Shown one piece after another: positions 7,222 to 15,845 of a DNA stretch of 64,000 nt. The stretch spans positions 62,001 through 126,000 of the forward strand of contig NZ_NEVU01000002.1 in the NCBI RefSeq assembly GCF_002261355.1. The letters are read 5' to 3'. This DNA comes from Bordetella genomosp. 12. GTDB taxonomy: Bacteria; Pseudomonadota; Gammaproteobacteria; Burkholderiales; Burkholderiaceae_B. Both the position numbers and the translations under genes were made by a program. Positions within the stretch are counted from its first letter, which is position 1. Each line of letters opens with the position of its first letter. The notes beneath the pieces are model-generated. The model was not told where the DNA came from, searched no databases, and saw only the letters and a program-made list of their open reading frames with translations.

Positions 7222-8556
7222 ATGAAGAAACTGCAATTTACGGGCGTAGCCCGTGCCATGACCGCCAGCCGGCGCGCATGGGTGTTTGGTTTGGCCATGG
7301 CGGCCGCAGGCGTGGCGCATGCCGACGCTGTCCAGATCCAGGTCTGGCATACGCTGTCGGGCGCCAACAAGGCCGAGTTCGAGAAACTCGCCAAGCAATA
7401 CAACAAAGAACAGAACGAGGTGGAGGTCAAGCTGCGCGACTTCCCCTCGCAAGCGGCCCTGCAACAGGAAACCACCGCTGCGCTCAAGGCCAAGAAAGGC
7501 CCCAATCTGATCCAGTTGGCCGACAACCACTCGCCGGAAGTCGTGGCCGAGCACAAGTCCATCCTGCCGATGTACCAATTGCTGGCCAAGTACCCGGTCA
7601 AGGACCTGAACTGGTTCCTGCCGAACACGTCCAGCTTCACGCGTGACGCCAAAGGCCGCCTGCTGGCCTTCCCCTGGATGGCCGAAGTGCCGGTGATGTT
7701 CTACAACACGGCCCTCTACAAAAAGGCCGGCCTGAATCCGAACCAGCCGGCCCATACCTGGACGGCCTTGCAGGGCGAACTGCTCAAGCTGCGCGATGTG
7801 GCCGACATTGATTGCCCCTACGCCTCCAGCAACCAAGTGCTGGTGCACCTGGAAAACCTGGCGCCGATGAACAATCAGCTCTATGCCAGCAACAGCAACG
7901 GCCTGGCAGCCGCCAAGCAGGCGCCGGCCATGCAGTTCGACACGCTGTACATGCGGCACATCGCGCTGATGGTGAGCTGGAAGCGTTCCCTGCTGTTGAC
8001 CGCCTACACCAACGACAACAAGCCTGACGCGCAGTTCGCCAAGGGCGAATGCGGCGTGCTGACGGCCGGATCGTCGGCGTTCGGCACGTTCAACAACACG
8101 CGCGGTCTGTCCTTTGGCGTGGCGCCGCTGCCCTACTATGACCAGGTCACCCAGACGGCGGGCCGCCCCTTCGTGAGCGGTTCTGCACTGTGGGCGCTGG
8201 AGGGCAATCCGGCCTCGCAGGAAAAGGCCACGGCGCAATTCCTGGCTTGGCTGTCCAAGCCTGTGGTGGCGGCCGAATGGCATCAGCGCACCGGGTATCT
8301 GCCGCTGACCGAAGCGGCCTTCCGGGCCTCCGACGTCTCGTTCTATGACAAGATTCCGGGCGCCCAGCAACTCGTGGCGGCGCTGCGTGCCCAGCAGGTT
8401 GCTCCGCAGGCCCGCGGGTTCCGCATCGCCAATTACGATCGCATCGAAAACGTGCTCAACACGCAGTTGACCGATGCGCTCGACGGCAAGACGCCGCCCA
8501 TGGCTGCGCTGAACAACGCAGTCGGCCAGGCGCGTAACCTCGCCGCGCAGCGTTAA
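7222..8556 (+). CDS. Periplasmic ABC transporter substrate-binding protein, UgpB-like (SBP_bac_1)
   Basis: The 444-residue product begins with a positively charged signal peptide (RRAWVFGLAMAAAGVAHADA, cleavage after about residue 33). It continues as a cluster B solute-binding protein: VQIQVWHTLSGANKAEFE is a typical opening, and TAFLAWLSKP-like and GYLPLT motifs near the end resemble UgpB, the sn-glycerol-3-phosphate receptor. No permease or ATPase gene is adjacent, so it is an orphan receptor or works with components elsewhere. An ATG at 7258 could be the true start. Coupling with dadA suggests an amino-acid-related ligand, which is inference only. Confidence 0.82.
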   Translation: MKKLQFTGVARAMTASRRAWVFGLAMAAAGVAHADAVQIQVWHTLSGANKAEFEKLAKQYNKEQNEVEVKLRDFPSQAALQQETTAALKAKKGPNLIQLADNHSPEVVAEHKSILPMYQLLAKYPVKDLNWFLPNTSSFTRDAKGRLLAFPWMAEVPVMFYNTALYKKAGLNPNQPAHTWTALQGELLKLRDVADIDCPYASSNQVLVHLENLAPMNNQLYASNSNGLAAAKQAPAMQFDTLYMRHIALMVSWKRSLLLTAYTNDNKPDAQFAKGECGVLTAGSSAFGTFNNTRGLSFGVAPLPYYDQVTQTAGRPFVSGSALWALEGNPASQEKATAQFLAWLSKPVVAAEWHQRTGYLPLTEAAFRASDVSFYDKIPGAQQLVAALRAQQVAPQARGFRIANYDRIENVLNTQLTDALDGKTPPMAALNNAVGQARNLAAQR

Positions 8557-8573
8557 ACCGCGCTGGCAGGTCC

Positions 8574-8603
8574 AACCGCCTCGGTATCGAGGCGGTTTTT
8601 TTT
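8574..8603 (+). terminator. Rho-independent terminator after the dadA operon
   Basis: A 10-bp perfect stem (AACCGCCTCG / CGAGGCGGTT) around a GTAT loop is followed by an uninterrupted T-tract. Confidence 0.92.
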
Positions 8604-8677
8604 CGTCCCCGGTCCGTGCGTCGTGGCTTTGTCCTTGCGTATATGCCGTTCTGGCGGCGGCCCGTGCGTTTGCTCAT

Positions 8678-8707
8678 CATGATTCTGTTCACTCATACAG
8701 AGTCATG
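8678..8707. promoter_or_regulatory. Inverted repeat over the pil operon translation start, candidate operator or RNA hairpin
   Basis: Arms CATGATTCTGT and ACAGAGTCATG match at 10 of 11 positions with an 8-base spacer. The right arm ends two bases before the pilL start codon. It could be a repressor site overlapping the transcript start, or a hairpin covering the ribosome site of the first pil gene. Confidence 0.55.
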
Positions 8708-8709
8708 GG

Positions 8710-9468
8710 ATGCGCGGTTTTATTTCCTTTCTTGCGTTGTTGCTGCTGGGCGGTTGCCAGTCCGCGGCGCCCACAGTCTGGCAGGTCGCGCCAGCGGCCT
8801 TCGATTTCGGCTGGCAACTGAGCGGCGACGCTGAGGTCGCGCCGCTGCAGGTTTTCGCGAGTCCGGACGAGGTCTGGCTGCAATTCGCGCCGCAGCAGGC
8901 CTTGCCCGCCGTGTTCGGGCAGGGGCCGGCGGGCGAGCAGCCTTTGCCGATGCTGCGCCGTGAGCCCTATGTGGTCGTGCCGGGCCGCTGGCAGACGCTG
9001 ATCATGCGGGGCGGGCATCGCCTCGCCTACGCGCGCAGGGCGGCCGTGGATGAGCCCGGCCTGCCTCAGCCGGAACCTTTGCCCGGGTCCGAGCCCGAGC
9101 CCGAGCCTGAGCCCGCAACGCCATCTGGCGGCACGCCCGCCGTGTCGCCAGCCGGCCCAATCGGGCCCGCCGTCCGCGCGCCGGCTTTTGTTGCGGGCCC
9201 GCCCGACGCCACGTTGCGCGCCGTGCTGGCGCGTTGGGCGAGTCAGGCCGGGTGGACCTTCTCGGCCGAGCATTGGGCCCTGAATGTCGATATCCCTCTG
9301 CAGGGTCAGGCGCAGTTCGATGGCGGCTTTAAGGAGGCCGTGCGCGAATTGCTGCGTGCCACGGAGCTCTCTGACCGGCCCGTGCAGCCTTGCTTCTATG
9401 CCAACCAGGTGTTGCGCGTCGTGCCGCTGGCGCAGGCCTGCGACCGCAGCCGCGGAGCTGCAACATGA
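8710..9468 (+). CDS. pilL: PilL/TcpQ-like type IVb pilus lipoprotein
   Basis: First gene of the pilus operon, 252 residues. A lipoprotein signal with lipobox LLGGC puts the lipid on Cys16. Residues 20-115 resemble a VirB9/CagX-type beta domain (SPDEVWLQFAPQQALPAVF and YVVVPGRWQTLIMRGG). A Pro-Glu-rich linker (about 117-140) follows, and a C-terminal TcpQ-like domain (about 165-245) is typical of PilL, which assists secretin assembly at the outer membrane. The linker is encoded by a tandem hexamer repeat at 9091-9114. Its stop overlaps the pilN start in an ATGA. The function is assigned from domain type and operon position. Confidence 0.75.
   Translation: MRGFISFLALLLLGGCQSAAPTVWQVAPAAFDFGWQLSGDAEVAPLQVFASPDEVWLQFAPQQALPAVFGQGPAGEQPLPMLRREPYVVVPGRWQTLIMRGGHRLAYARRAAVDEPGLPQPEPLPGSEPEPEPEPATPSGGTPAVSPAGPIGPAVRAPAFVAGPPDATLRAVLARWASQAGWTFSAEHWALNVDIPLQGQAQFDGGFKEAVRELLRATELSDRPVQPCFYANQVLRVVPLAQACDRSRGAAT
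9091..9114. repeat. Tandem hexamer repeat in pilL (Glu-Pro units)
   Basis: Four consecutive 6-base units of GAGCCC or GAGCCT encode Glu-Pro repeats in the linker of the PilL lipoprotein. The length could vary between strains without breaking the frame. Confidence 0.75.
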
Positions 9469-11051
9469 CGGCCCTGATCCCTCGTCTGCCCGCACTCCTG
9501 CTTTGCCTGGCCCTCGGTGGCTGCGCCTTGCAGGCGCAATGGCAACACCTGCGCGATATGCTGGGGCGCTCTCGCGAAGAGGTCGAGGCGTTGCATGCGG
9601 CTCAGGCCCGCGCCACGGATGCCGAGGCGGCGCGCAGCGCCCGCGAAGCCGCGCAAGACGTCGGCAAACCCTGGCTGGCCGGTCCGGCCCAGGCGCTGGC
9701 CCGCGAGGTGGCGTTGCCCGCGCCGCTGCGTGCCCGGGTCGACACCACGCTGATTTTCGCTGGCCGTGCCGGGCTGACCGTGATCGCCGAACGCTTGCAG
9801 CGCGCCACCGGCATCGCGGTGCGCGTGCTGCCCGAGGCCCTGTTGCCCGCCGAGCTCTTTCTGCCACGTCTGGCCGAGAAGGCGGCCCTGGCGATACCGG
9901 CGTTGGCTGAGGTCGAGCTGCACGAGGGGCCCCGGCCGCTGGCAGACATCCTCGATACGCTGGCGGCGCGCCTGCTGGTGTGGTGGCGCTATCACGATGG
10001 CGCCATCGAGTTCTATCGCAGCCAGACCCGGGCTTTCGATTTGCGCATGCTGCCGCTGGAGGCCCGGTCCCAGGCACAGCTGGGGCGTCGCGCCGACGAA
10101 GCCGAGGGCTTTGATAATGCCATTCAGGCCAGCGTCACCGTCCATCTGCCAACCCCCGCGCAGCGGGTCCGCACCCAGATCGAACCCTTTCTGTCGCGCG
10201 CTGGCGTGGCGGTGCTGGCCGATGAGGGGGGCACCCTGGTCGTGACCGACACCCCGGCGGTCCTGGCGCGCGTGGAGGCCTTCATCGCGCAGCAGAACAC
10301 GCGGGCAAGCCGGCGCGTGCGCCTGCTCTTCGAAGAAATCACCCTGGTGATGCACAACAGCGCCGAGGGTGCCATCGATTGGCGCCTCCTGCACGCCAGC
10401 GCGCGTGCGGCATTGGAGGGCGTGTTTCCGGCCGCCGCGCGCACGCTCGCCCCGGGGCTGTCAGCCAAGGCGCCACAGGGGGCATGGGGCGGCTCCAAAG
10501 CACTGCTGAGCGCGTTGGCCCAGTTCGGGGCGATCCGCCACCATCGATCGATTCCTCTGCTCACGCTCAACCGCCGGCCGGTGACCTATGCCGTGCACAG
10601 CACCTTCTCCTATGTCGATCAGGTGCAGGGGCTGCAAACGGGCACGGGCAGCACCGAGCTGCCCGCCTTATCCGTCAATCAAAAGCGCGTCACTGTGGGA
10701 ACCTTCCTGACGTTGCTGCCAGATGCCCAGGACGACGGCAGCATCCTGCTGTCCATCGGATACGACAACACGGCCGCCCAGCCGCTCAAGACTCTGGCCT
10801 TCGGCGACGACAGCCGGCCCTTGCAAGTGCAGCAGCTCAATCTGGATGGCAATGGCAGCGTGCAGCAGGTCAGGGTGCGTCCGGGGCATCCTGTCCTGCT
10901 TTCGGGTTTCGATCGCAGCGTGGACAGCTTCGATCGCCAGCGCCTGACGCCCGATGCCCCCTTGCTGGCGGGCGGGCGAGACCAGGCGCGTCAGGAGCGT
11001 CTGCTCACGGTCATCGTGCTGAGCGCCCAATTGGAGGAGGCCGATGGCTGA
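9465..11051 (+). CDS. pilN: PilN-type secretin, outer-membrane lipoprotein of type IVb pilus
   Basis: The 528-residue protein has a lipobox ending LALGGC (Cys20), N-terminal secretin N-type domains (about 90-300), and a C-terminal secretin-like region (about 340-520; VTVGTFLTLLPDAQDDGSILLSIGY is the secretin signature area). PilN proteins form the multimeric outer-membrane channel through which the pilus leaves the cell. It overlaps pilL by 4 bases and the next gene by 8, so the set is translationally coupled. Confidence 0.85.
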   Translation: MTALIPRLPALLLCLALGGCALQAQWQHLRDMLGRSREEVEALHAAQARATDAEAARSAREAAQDVGKPWLAGPAQALAREVALPAPLRARVDTTLIFAGRAGLTVIAERLQRATGIAVRVLPEALLPAELFLPRLAEKAALAIPALAEVELHEGPRPLADILDTLAARLLVWWRYHDGAIEFYRSQTRAFDLRMLPLEARSQAQLGRRADEAEGFDNAIQASVTVHLPTPAQRVRTQIEPFLSRAGVAVLADEGGTLVVTDTPAVLARVEAFIAQQNTRASRRVRLLFEEITLVMHNSAEGAIDWRLLHASARAALEGVFPAAARTLAPGLSAKAPQGAWGGSKALLSALAQFGAIRHHRSIPLLTLNRRPVTYAVHSTFSYVDQVQGLQTGTGSTELPALSVNQKRVTVGTFLTLLPDAQDDGSILLSIGYDNTAAQPLKTLAFGDDSRPLQVQQLNLDGNGSVQQVRVRPGHPVLLSGFDRSVDSFDRQRLTPDAPLLAGGRDQARQERLLTVIVLSAQLEEADG

Positions 11052-12168
11052 TCTCTGCTTGCGGCCAGCCGGCGCTCACGGGCAGTGGGTGCATGGTTTG
11101 TCCTGGTTCGCTGTGGTGGGCAGCCATGCGCAGGCCCTGGCCCGCTTGCGGGCCCGGCAGATGCGCGCCAGTCATTACGTGCTGGGCGGAGAACGCGCCA
11201 TGACAGCAGGCTGCGCGCGTCTGGCAGGCCGCGGGCCGCGCTACTCGGCGGCGCAGCAGGTTGCCTCTCACTGTGCGCCGGAATGCCATGCTGCGATCGT
11301 CCCGCTGGGCCAGGCCTATTGGTTGGTCGCGGTCCAGGATGGCGCGGTGCTGGTGGGGGGCGATCAGATGTTCGCCGACGCGGACCAGGCCCAGGCCGCG
11401 TTGCAGGCCTTGGGAGTTCCGGCAGCCGGGGCGCCCGAGGTCGTGATGCAGGCCTTGCAGTCAACGCCATTGCCCGGCAGCCGCCTGCGCGTCCTGCCGC
11501 CCCGATTGGGCGTCTGGATGGCGGCCTTGCTCGCGCCGCTGGCCTGCCTGCTGCTGTGGCGGGCCTTGGCCGCCGCGCCGTCTCTGCCTGGGGCCGTCCC
11601 CGCGCAACCCACGCAGGCTTACGTGGCCCCGCCGCCACTTTGTCTGGGTCACGTGCTAGAGGGCTTGCATCGCCTGCCCATGGTCGTGGCCGGGTGGCGG
11701 CTATCCGCCGCACAGTGCCTGCCGCAACAGCAATGGCATTGCCAGGCGCGCTATCAGCCGGCGTCGGCGCAGGCTTTGAGTGCGGATTTTGAGCGCCGGG
11801 TCGGCCGTGCATGGCGGGTGGACTTTCCGGGTCTGGACGAGGCGGTGCTGCACTGGACGACAGACGGCGTCTGCCGCGCTGATGCCCAACCGCTGGATAG
11901 GCGTTGGATGCAGGCGCTGCAACCCTGGCGTAAGGCCTTTACCGACATCCGGCTGGGCCCATGGACCTCCACACCGCAGGGTGACACCCGCTCCTTATCC
12001 GTGAGCGGGCCGCTGCGATCTTTTTCCTTGCTTCGATGGGAGGTGTTGCCCGCGCACTGGAGCGGCCTGCGTCTGCAGGTCGATCCGAAGCAGTCTTCCG
12101 ATGCCCGGCACAGTCCCTTGGTCTTGCACCTTGATGGAGGTATCCATGCCGATCAAACCCAACCCTGA
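11044..12168 (+). CDS. pilO: PilO-type pilus assembly protein
   Basis: A 374-residue protein with one hydrophobic segment near 160-178 (WMAALLAPLACLLLWRALAA). The N-terminal half is probably cytoplasmic (VVGSHAQALARLRARQMRASHY is typical of PilO2) and the C-terminal half periplasmic. PilO of R64-type pili links the inner-membrane platform to other components. Assignment rests on its position between secretin and PilP and on this topology. The start codon lies inside the 3' end of pilN, and the 3' end overlaps pilP by 23 bases. Confidence 0.75.
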   Translation: MADLCLRPAGAHGQWVHGLSWFAVVGSHAQALARLRARQMRASHYVLGGERAMTAGCARLAGRGPRYSAAQQVASHCAPECHAAIVPLGQAYWLVAVQDGAVLVGGDQMFADADQAQAALQALGVPAAGAPEVVMQALQSTPLPGSRLRVLPPRLGVWMAALLAPLACLLLWRALAAAPSLPGAVPAQPTQAYVAPPPLCLGHVLEGLHRLPMVVAGWRLSAAQCLPQQQWHCQARYQPASAQALSADFERRVGRAWRVDFPGLDEAVLHWTTDGVCRADAQPLDRRWMQALQPWRKAFTDIRLGPWTSTPQGDTRSLSVSGPLRSFSLLRWEVLPAHWSGLRLQVDPKQSSDARHSPLVLHLDGGIHADQTQP

Positions 12169-12610
12169 TGCATGGCGGCGTTTCCGGCGGCAGGTACGCC
12201 TGCTTACGCTGCTGGGGCTACTGCTCCTGCCCGCAGCGCATGGCGCGGACGAAGCCATGCTGGAGCAGAGTGTGCGGCAATGGTTGCAGCAGGAAGTGGC
12301 CGCTCATGCCCCTGTCTCCGGGGCGTCGGCCGCCGCCGCTGACGCGGCAAGCGCAGACGCCAAGAGCGCCGGCGCGCCCTTGGCGCTGCGGGCGATTTAC
12401 GGCGTGGGGGCGCGGCTCACGGCCGAGTTTCAGCTCGCGGGCGCCGTTTGGGTCGCGCGCCCGGATGCGCCGCGCCTGCGCGGGCCGAGTGCCGGGGACG
12501 CGGGGTCCGCCACCCTGGTCCAGGTCCGGGCTCCCTGCGTCCGCCTGCGGCAGCCGACCGGGGCCATGGCCGAAGCCTGCATCGTGCCGGAGGCCGCCAC
12601 GCATGACTGA
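12146..12610 (+). CDS. pilP: PilP-type pilus assembly protein
   Basis: A 154-residue protein with a signal peptide (LLTLLGLLLLPAAHGADE, cleavage near residue 34), an alanine-rich periplasmic linker, and a small C-terminal domain beginning around LRAIYGVGARLTAEFQ, as in PilP of type IVb systems. The ATG at 12146 has GGAGG at 12136-12140. It overlaps pilO upstream and pilQ downstream by 8 bases. PilP is thought to connect inner-membrane components to the secretin. Confidence 0.75.
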   Translation: MPIKPNPDAWRRFRRQVRLLTLLGLLLLPAAHGADEAMLEQSVRQWLQQEVAAHAPVSGASAAAADAASADAKSAGAPLALRAIYGVGARLTAEFQLAGAVWVARPDAPRLRGPSAGDAGSATLVQVRAPCVRLRQPTGAMAEACIVPEAATHD

Positions 12611-14138
12611 ATCCGTTCAGCCTCTGCATGCGTTGGCGCAACTGCAGCCGCCCTTGCTGCGGGTGCTCGACGCCGAGTTCCACTTGGGCGGCCTGAGAGG
12701 GCATATTTGCCCGGTTCTGCTGACAAGCGGGGAGGTGGCGGTATTGGCCCAGGCGCGCTATGTGCGGGGCGCCTGGATGGACGAAATCCTCCGGCAGGTG
12801 GCAGGCAGAGGCTACGCCCTGGCCCGGCCCGCCTGCTATCAGGTGGACGCCGCCTTGCTGCTGGATCTGTTGCGTCCGCTCAGCGCCGAGGGCGGCCGGA
12901 GGCCTGCCGAGCGCCACCCGGCGGGCCAGGGCGGCAGGCCGACGCTGGCTTTGCTCTTCGAAGACATCGTTCGCGCCGGGCTGAGCGCGGGCGCGAGCGA
13001 TATCCATCTCAATGTGCTGGGCGCGGACCGGGCTGAGGTGCGCTACAGCATTGACGGGCGATACGTTGCCTTGCCCGACGTGCGGCCGCTCACGCGGGCG
13101 ACGATGCTGGACATGCTGGCGGTGGTCTGGATGGATGTCATGGGGGGCAATGGCGCGGTGTTCGATCCGCTGGCCGAACAACAGGGGCGGATTCTGTGTC
13201 GCCTCGATGGTCAGGAGTGGGCGCTGCGCTGGGCGTCGCTGGCGACCGACAATGGGCCCTCCGTATGTTTGCGGATCCTGCGCCGCGAAAGCCTCGCGGG
13301 CAGCCGTCTGCGCGACCTCGGTTTCGACACAGCCCAAGCGCGCCTGTTGCGGCAGGCTTGCGCCCGCGAGGGTGGGGCCGTCGTCGTGGCCGGACGCGTA
13401 GGGTCCGGCAAATCCACCACGCTGGCCACGTTGTTGCGCGGCCTGTCTGCGACGCGAAAAATCATCACGCTGGAAGATCCGGTCGAAACCCGCATCGGCG
13501 ATGCGTTGCAGAACACGGTGGGGCGCGGTCTGGACGCCGATCACGACGGCGTCTTCGACGCCAAGCTCAAGACCCTCAAACGCAGCGCCATGCATGACGT
13601 CTACCTCGGCGAAGTCCGCGATCGCGAAACCGGGCGGGCGTTCATGGATCTTGCCGGCTCCGGCGTCAGTGTTTACACCACCGTGCACGCGGGGTCGGCA
13701 CCGGCGATTCCCGCGCGCCTGGCTTCCGACTTCATCGGCATCCCGGCAGACTTCCTGCGGCTGCGCGGCATTCTCAAAGTGATGGTCTATCAGGAGTTGC
13801 TGCCTCGTCCTTGTCCGCATTGCGCCCAGGGCGCCGAGGCGCTGCTCAGGGGGCCGCAGGCGCGGGCCTGGGCGCCTATCCTGGAAGCCTTGCCAGAGGC
13901 GCGTTGGCGTGTGCGCCGACCGTTGGGCTGCGGGCATTGCTCGCGCGGGCCGCGCTTGTTGCGCGGTTATCTCGGGCGCAGCGTGGCCGCCGAGGTGATG
14001 GCGGGCCCGGAGGCCGCCGTGACACCGTGGGCCGATGTGCTCAAAGCGAAGGTGCTGCGCGGAGAGCTCGACCCCCGGTATTGGGCTGCCCAGGCGGGCG
14101 GGCCGCAGGCGCTCGCGCGGGAGGTGGCGCGTGCGTGA
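12603..14138 (+). CDS. pilQ: PilQ-type pilus assembly ATPase (GspE/PilB superfamily)
   Basis: A 511-residue cytoplasmic AAA-type ATPase that powers pilin polymerisation. Visible are the SDIHLNVL motif (132-139), Walker A GRVGSGKST (264-272), the Asp box ITLEDPVE (288-295), Walker B region LGEVRD (335-340) and the His box TTVHAGSAPAI. A CPHC/CGHC cysteine pair near the C-terminus is probably a zinc site. The ATG at 12603 lies in the pilP end. In R64 nomenclature the ATPase is PilQ, not to be confused with the type IVa secretin of that name. Confidence 0.9.
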   Translation: MTESVQPLHALAQLQPPLLRVLDAEFHLGGLRGHICPVLLTSGEVAVLAQARYVRGAWMDEILRQVAGRGYALARPACYQVDAALLLDLLRPLSAEGGRRPAERHPAGQGGRPTLALLFEDIVRAGLSAGASDIHLNVLGADRAEVRYSIDGRYVALPDVRPLTRATMLDMLAVVWMDVMGGNGAVFDPLAEQQGRILCRLDGQEWALRWASLATDNGPSVCLRILRRESLAGSRLRDLGFDTAQARLLRQACAREGGAVVVAGRVGSGKSTTLATLLRGLSATRKIITLEDPVETRIGDALQNTVGRGLDADHDGVFDAKLKTLKRSAMHDVYLGEVRDRETGRAFMDLAGSGVSVYTTVHAGSAPAIPARLASDFIGIPADFLRLRGILKVMVYQELLPRPCPHCAQGAEALLRGPQARAWAPILEALPEARWRVRRPLGCGHCSRGPRLLRGYLGRSVAAEVMAGPEAAVTPWADVLKAKVLRGELDPRYWAAQAGGPQALAREVARA

Positions 14139-15231
14139 GTCCTGGTGGCTGTTGCGTGCGGATGCCTGGCGATTTCAGCGCGCGCGCGCCGACTACTACG
14201 CCTACCTGAGTGCCTTGCTACGGGCCAGCGACGGCCGGCTCGCCTTACGCGATGTCTTCGCCAATGACGCGGCCCGCTACGGGACACGGCACTGGCGCGG
14301 CCGGCTGGCGCTGCGCTGGGCCAAGGCCAGCGGCACCTATGGCGGCAACCTCGCGGCCTTGTGGGCCGGCGTGGCGCCGGCCCAAGACTGCTTGATGCTG
14401 GCCACGGCGCAAGCGGCGGGCAGCGCCGCATTGGCGCAAGGTCTGCACGATCTGGCCCAGGCGTGCCGGCTGGCCGAGGCCGCGCGCAAACAGCTCACCG
14501 CCAGTCTGTGGGCCGCGGGGCTGGCGCTGGCCGTGCTGGTGGGCACGCTGTGGGCCGTGCCCTTGTTCACCGTACCCCATCTGGCGCAGGTATTCGGCGA
14601 CCTGCCGGCGCAATATCACGGCCCGCAGACGCGTGCGCTGTTCCGATTCGCCGCGCACGTGGTCTGGCTTGGCCCGCTGGCCGCCCTGGCCGCCTCGGGC
14701 GGGCTCGGGGTCGGGGTGTGGTCCATGGGGCATTGGCGGGGGCGGTGGCGCAAATACTGCGATGCCATCGGCCCCTGGCGTCTTTATCGCGACGCGCAGG
14801 CCATCCGCTTTCTGAGCCTGCTCGAAGTGCTGATACGCGATGGCGCGGCCATGGACGCACGCCTGCGCTTGGCGTTGAACACCTTGCGGCAGTACGCCGT
14901 GCCGTGGCTGGCCGCGCATATCACGCAGATGTTGGCGCGTGTCGAGTCCGGCCAGGTGGGCGCCGCCACCTTCGATACCGGGCTTCTCGACAAAGAGCTG
15001 TGGTGGTTCATGAGCGACATGATGGCCGCCCATGGCATCGAGGCCGGGCTGTCGCGCGCGCGCCTGCGGGTGGAGCAGGCCTGGCTGCCGCGCCTGGCTG
15101 CGCAGGCGGTGTTCTGGCGTTGGGTGCTGTTGCTGGCCGCCGTTGTCGCCATGCTGGCGCTGGTCTTCTGGCATTACGGGGTCATCGACGAGCTGCGGCG
15201 AGGCCTGATGCATTTTTATTCCGCGCATTGA
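14131..15231 (+). CDS. pilR: PilR-type inner-membrane platform protein (GspF superfamily)
   Basis: A 366-residue polytopic membrane protein with hydrophobic segments at about 120-140, 170-195 and 328-350 and GspF-like repeats (LEVLIRDGAAMDARLRLAL, WWFMSDMMAAHGIEAGLS). It anchors the ATPase and the growing pilus. The start is GTG at 14131: it has GGAGG at 14120-14124 with 6 bases spacing, overlaps the pilQ stop, and no ATG fits as well. Confidence 0.85.
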   Translation: MRESWWLLRADAWRFQRARADYYAYLSALLRASDGRLALRDVFANDAARYGTRHWRGRLALRWAKASGTYGGNLAALWAGVAPAQDCLMLATAQAAGSAALAQGLHDLAQACRLAEAARKQLTASLWAAGLALAVLVGTLWAVPLFTVPHLAQVFGDLPAQYHGPQTRALFRFAAHVVWLGPLAALAASGGLGVGVWSMGHWRGRWRKYCDAIGPWRLYRDAQAIRFLSLLEVLIRDGAAMDARLRLALNTLRQYAVPWLAAHITQMLARVESGQVGAATFDTGLLDKELWWFMSDMMAAHGIEAGLSRARLRVEQAWLPRLAAQAVFWRWVLLLAAVVAMLALVFWHYGVIDELRRGLMHFYSAH

Positions 15232-15260
15232 TGTTCTTACACTTACTGGGAGGTAGCTTC

Positions 15261-15845
15261 ATGCTTGATATCTTGCGACGCCGCCGGTCGCGCCAACTCG
15301 GTTTTTCCCTGATCGAGATTTCGGTGGTCGCGGCGATTCTGCTCATCGTGGCTGTGATCGGCGTGCCCGCCATTCAGGGCTATGTGGTCGAGAGCCGCGT
15401 GCCGCAACTGGCCGAGGCCCTGCAGCGCTTTGTGGTGCGCGTCCGCATCGCCGGCACCGGCGTATCGGCGCCTTATGCCGGCTTGGATACCGCGATGCTG
15501 GCCGACGCCATGCGTGAGGCCGGCGTGGTGGCCGTCAGCGGGCAGGGGGCGGCTGCATCGGTGCGGCATGGTCTGGGCGACGGCTCGATCAGCCTGACCA
15601 GCGCTGCGCGCCCGGGCCAGCCGCCGGGCTCGGCCTTCACGCTGACGCTGGATCGCGTGCATGCCGCCGCCTGCCCGGGCCTGGCCGCGGCCCTGCAGGG
15701 TCTGGCCTCACGCGTGAGCCTGCAGGGCAAGGGCGCGGCGGTGGAAGTCAAAAACGCGGATGCGACGCCGGCCGTGGCCTATGACGGGCTGCGAGCGGCG
15801 GCGCAGTGCGCGGCGCAGAACACCTTTGCGTTTACGTTTCCATGA
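15261..15845 (+). CDS. pilS: PilS-type major prepilin (type IVb)
   Basis: A 194-residue prepilin. After a 14-residue basic leader comes the prepilin-peptidase motif GFSLIE, followed by the hydrophobic assembly helix (VVAAILLIVAVIGVPAIQGY). The C-terminal globular part contains cysteines suited to a pilin disulfide (AACPGLAA and RAAAQCAAQ). The start has GGGAGG at 15248-15253. An ATG overlapping the pilR stop at 15231 is in frame but lacks a ribosome site. No prepilin peptidase gene lies in the cluster. Confidence 0.88.
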   Translation: MLDILRRRRSRQLGFSLIEISVVAAILLIVAVIGVPAIQGYVVESRVPQLAEALQRFVVRVRIAGTGVSAPYAGLDTAMLADAMREAGVVAVSGQGAAASVRHGLGDGSISLTSAARPGQPPGSAFTLTLDRVHAAACPGLAAALQGLASRVSLQGKGAAVEVKNADATPAVAYDGLRAAAQCAAQNTFAFTFP

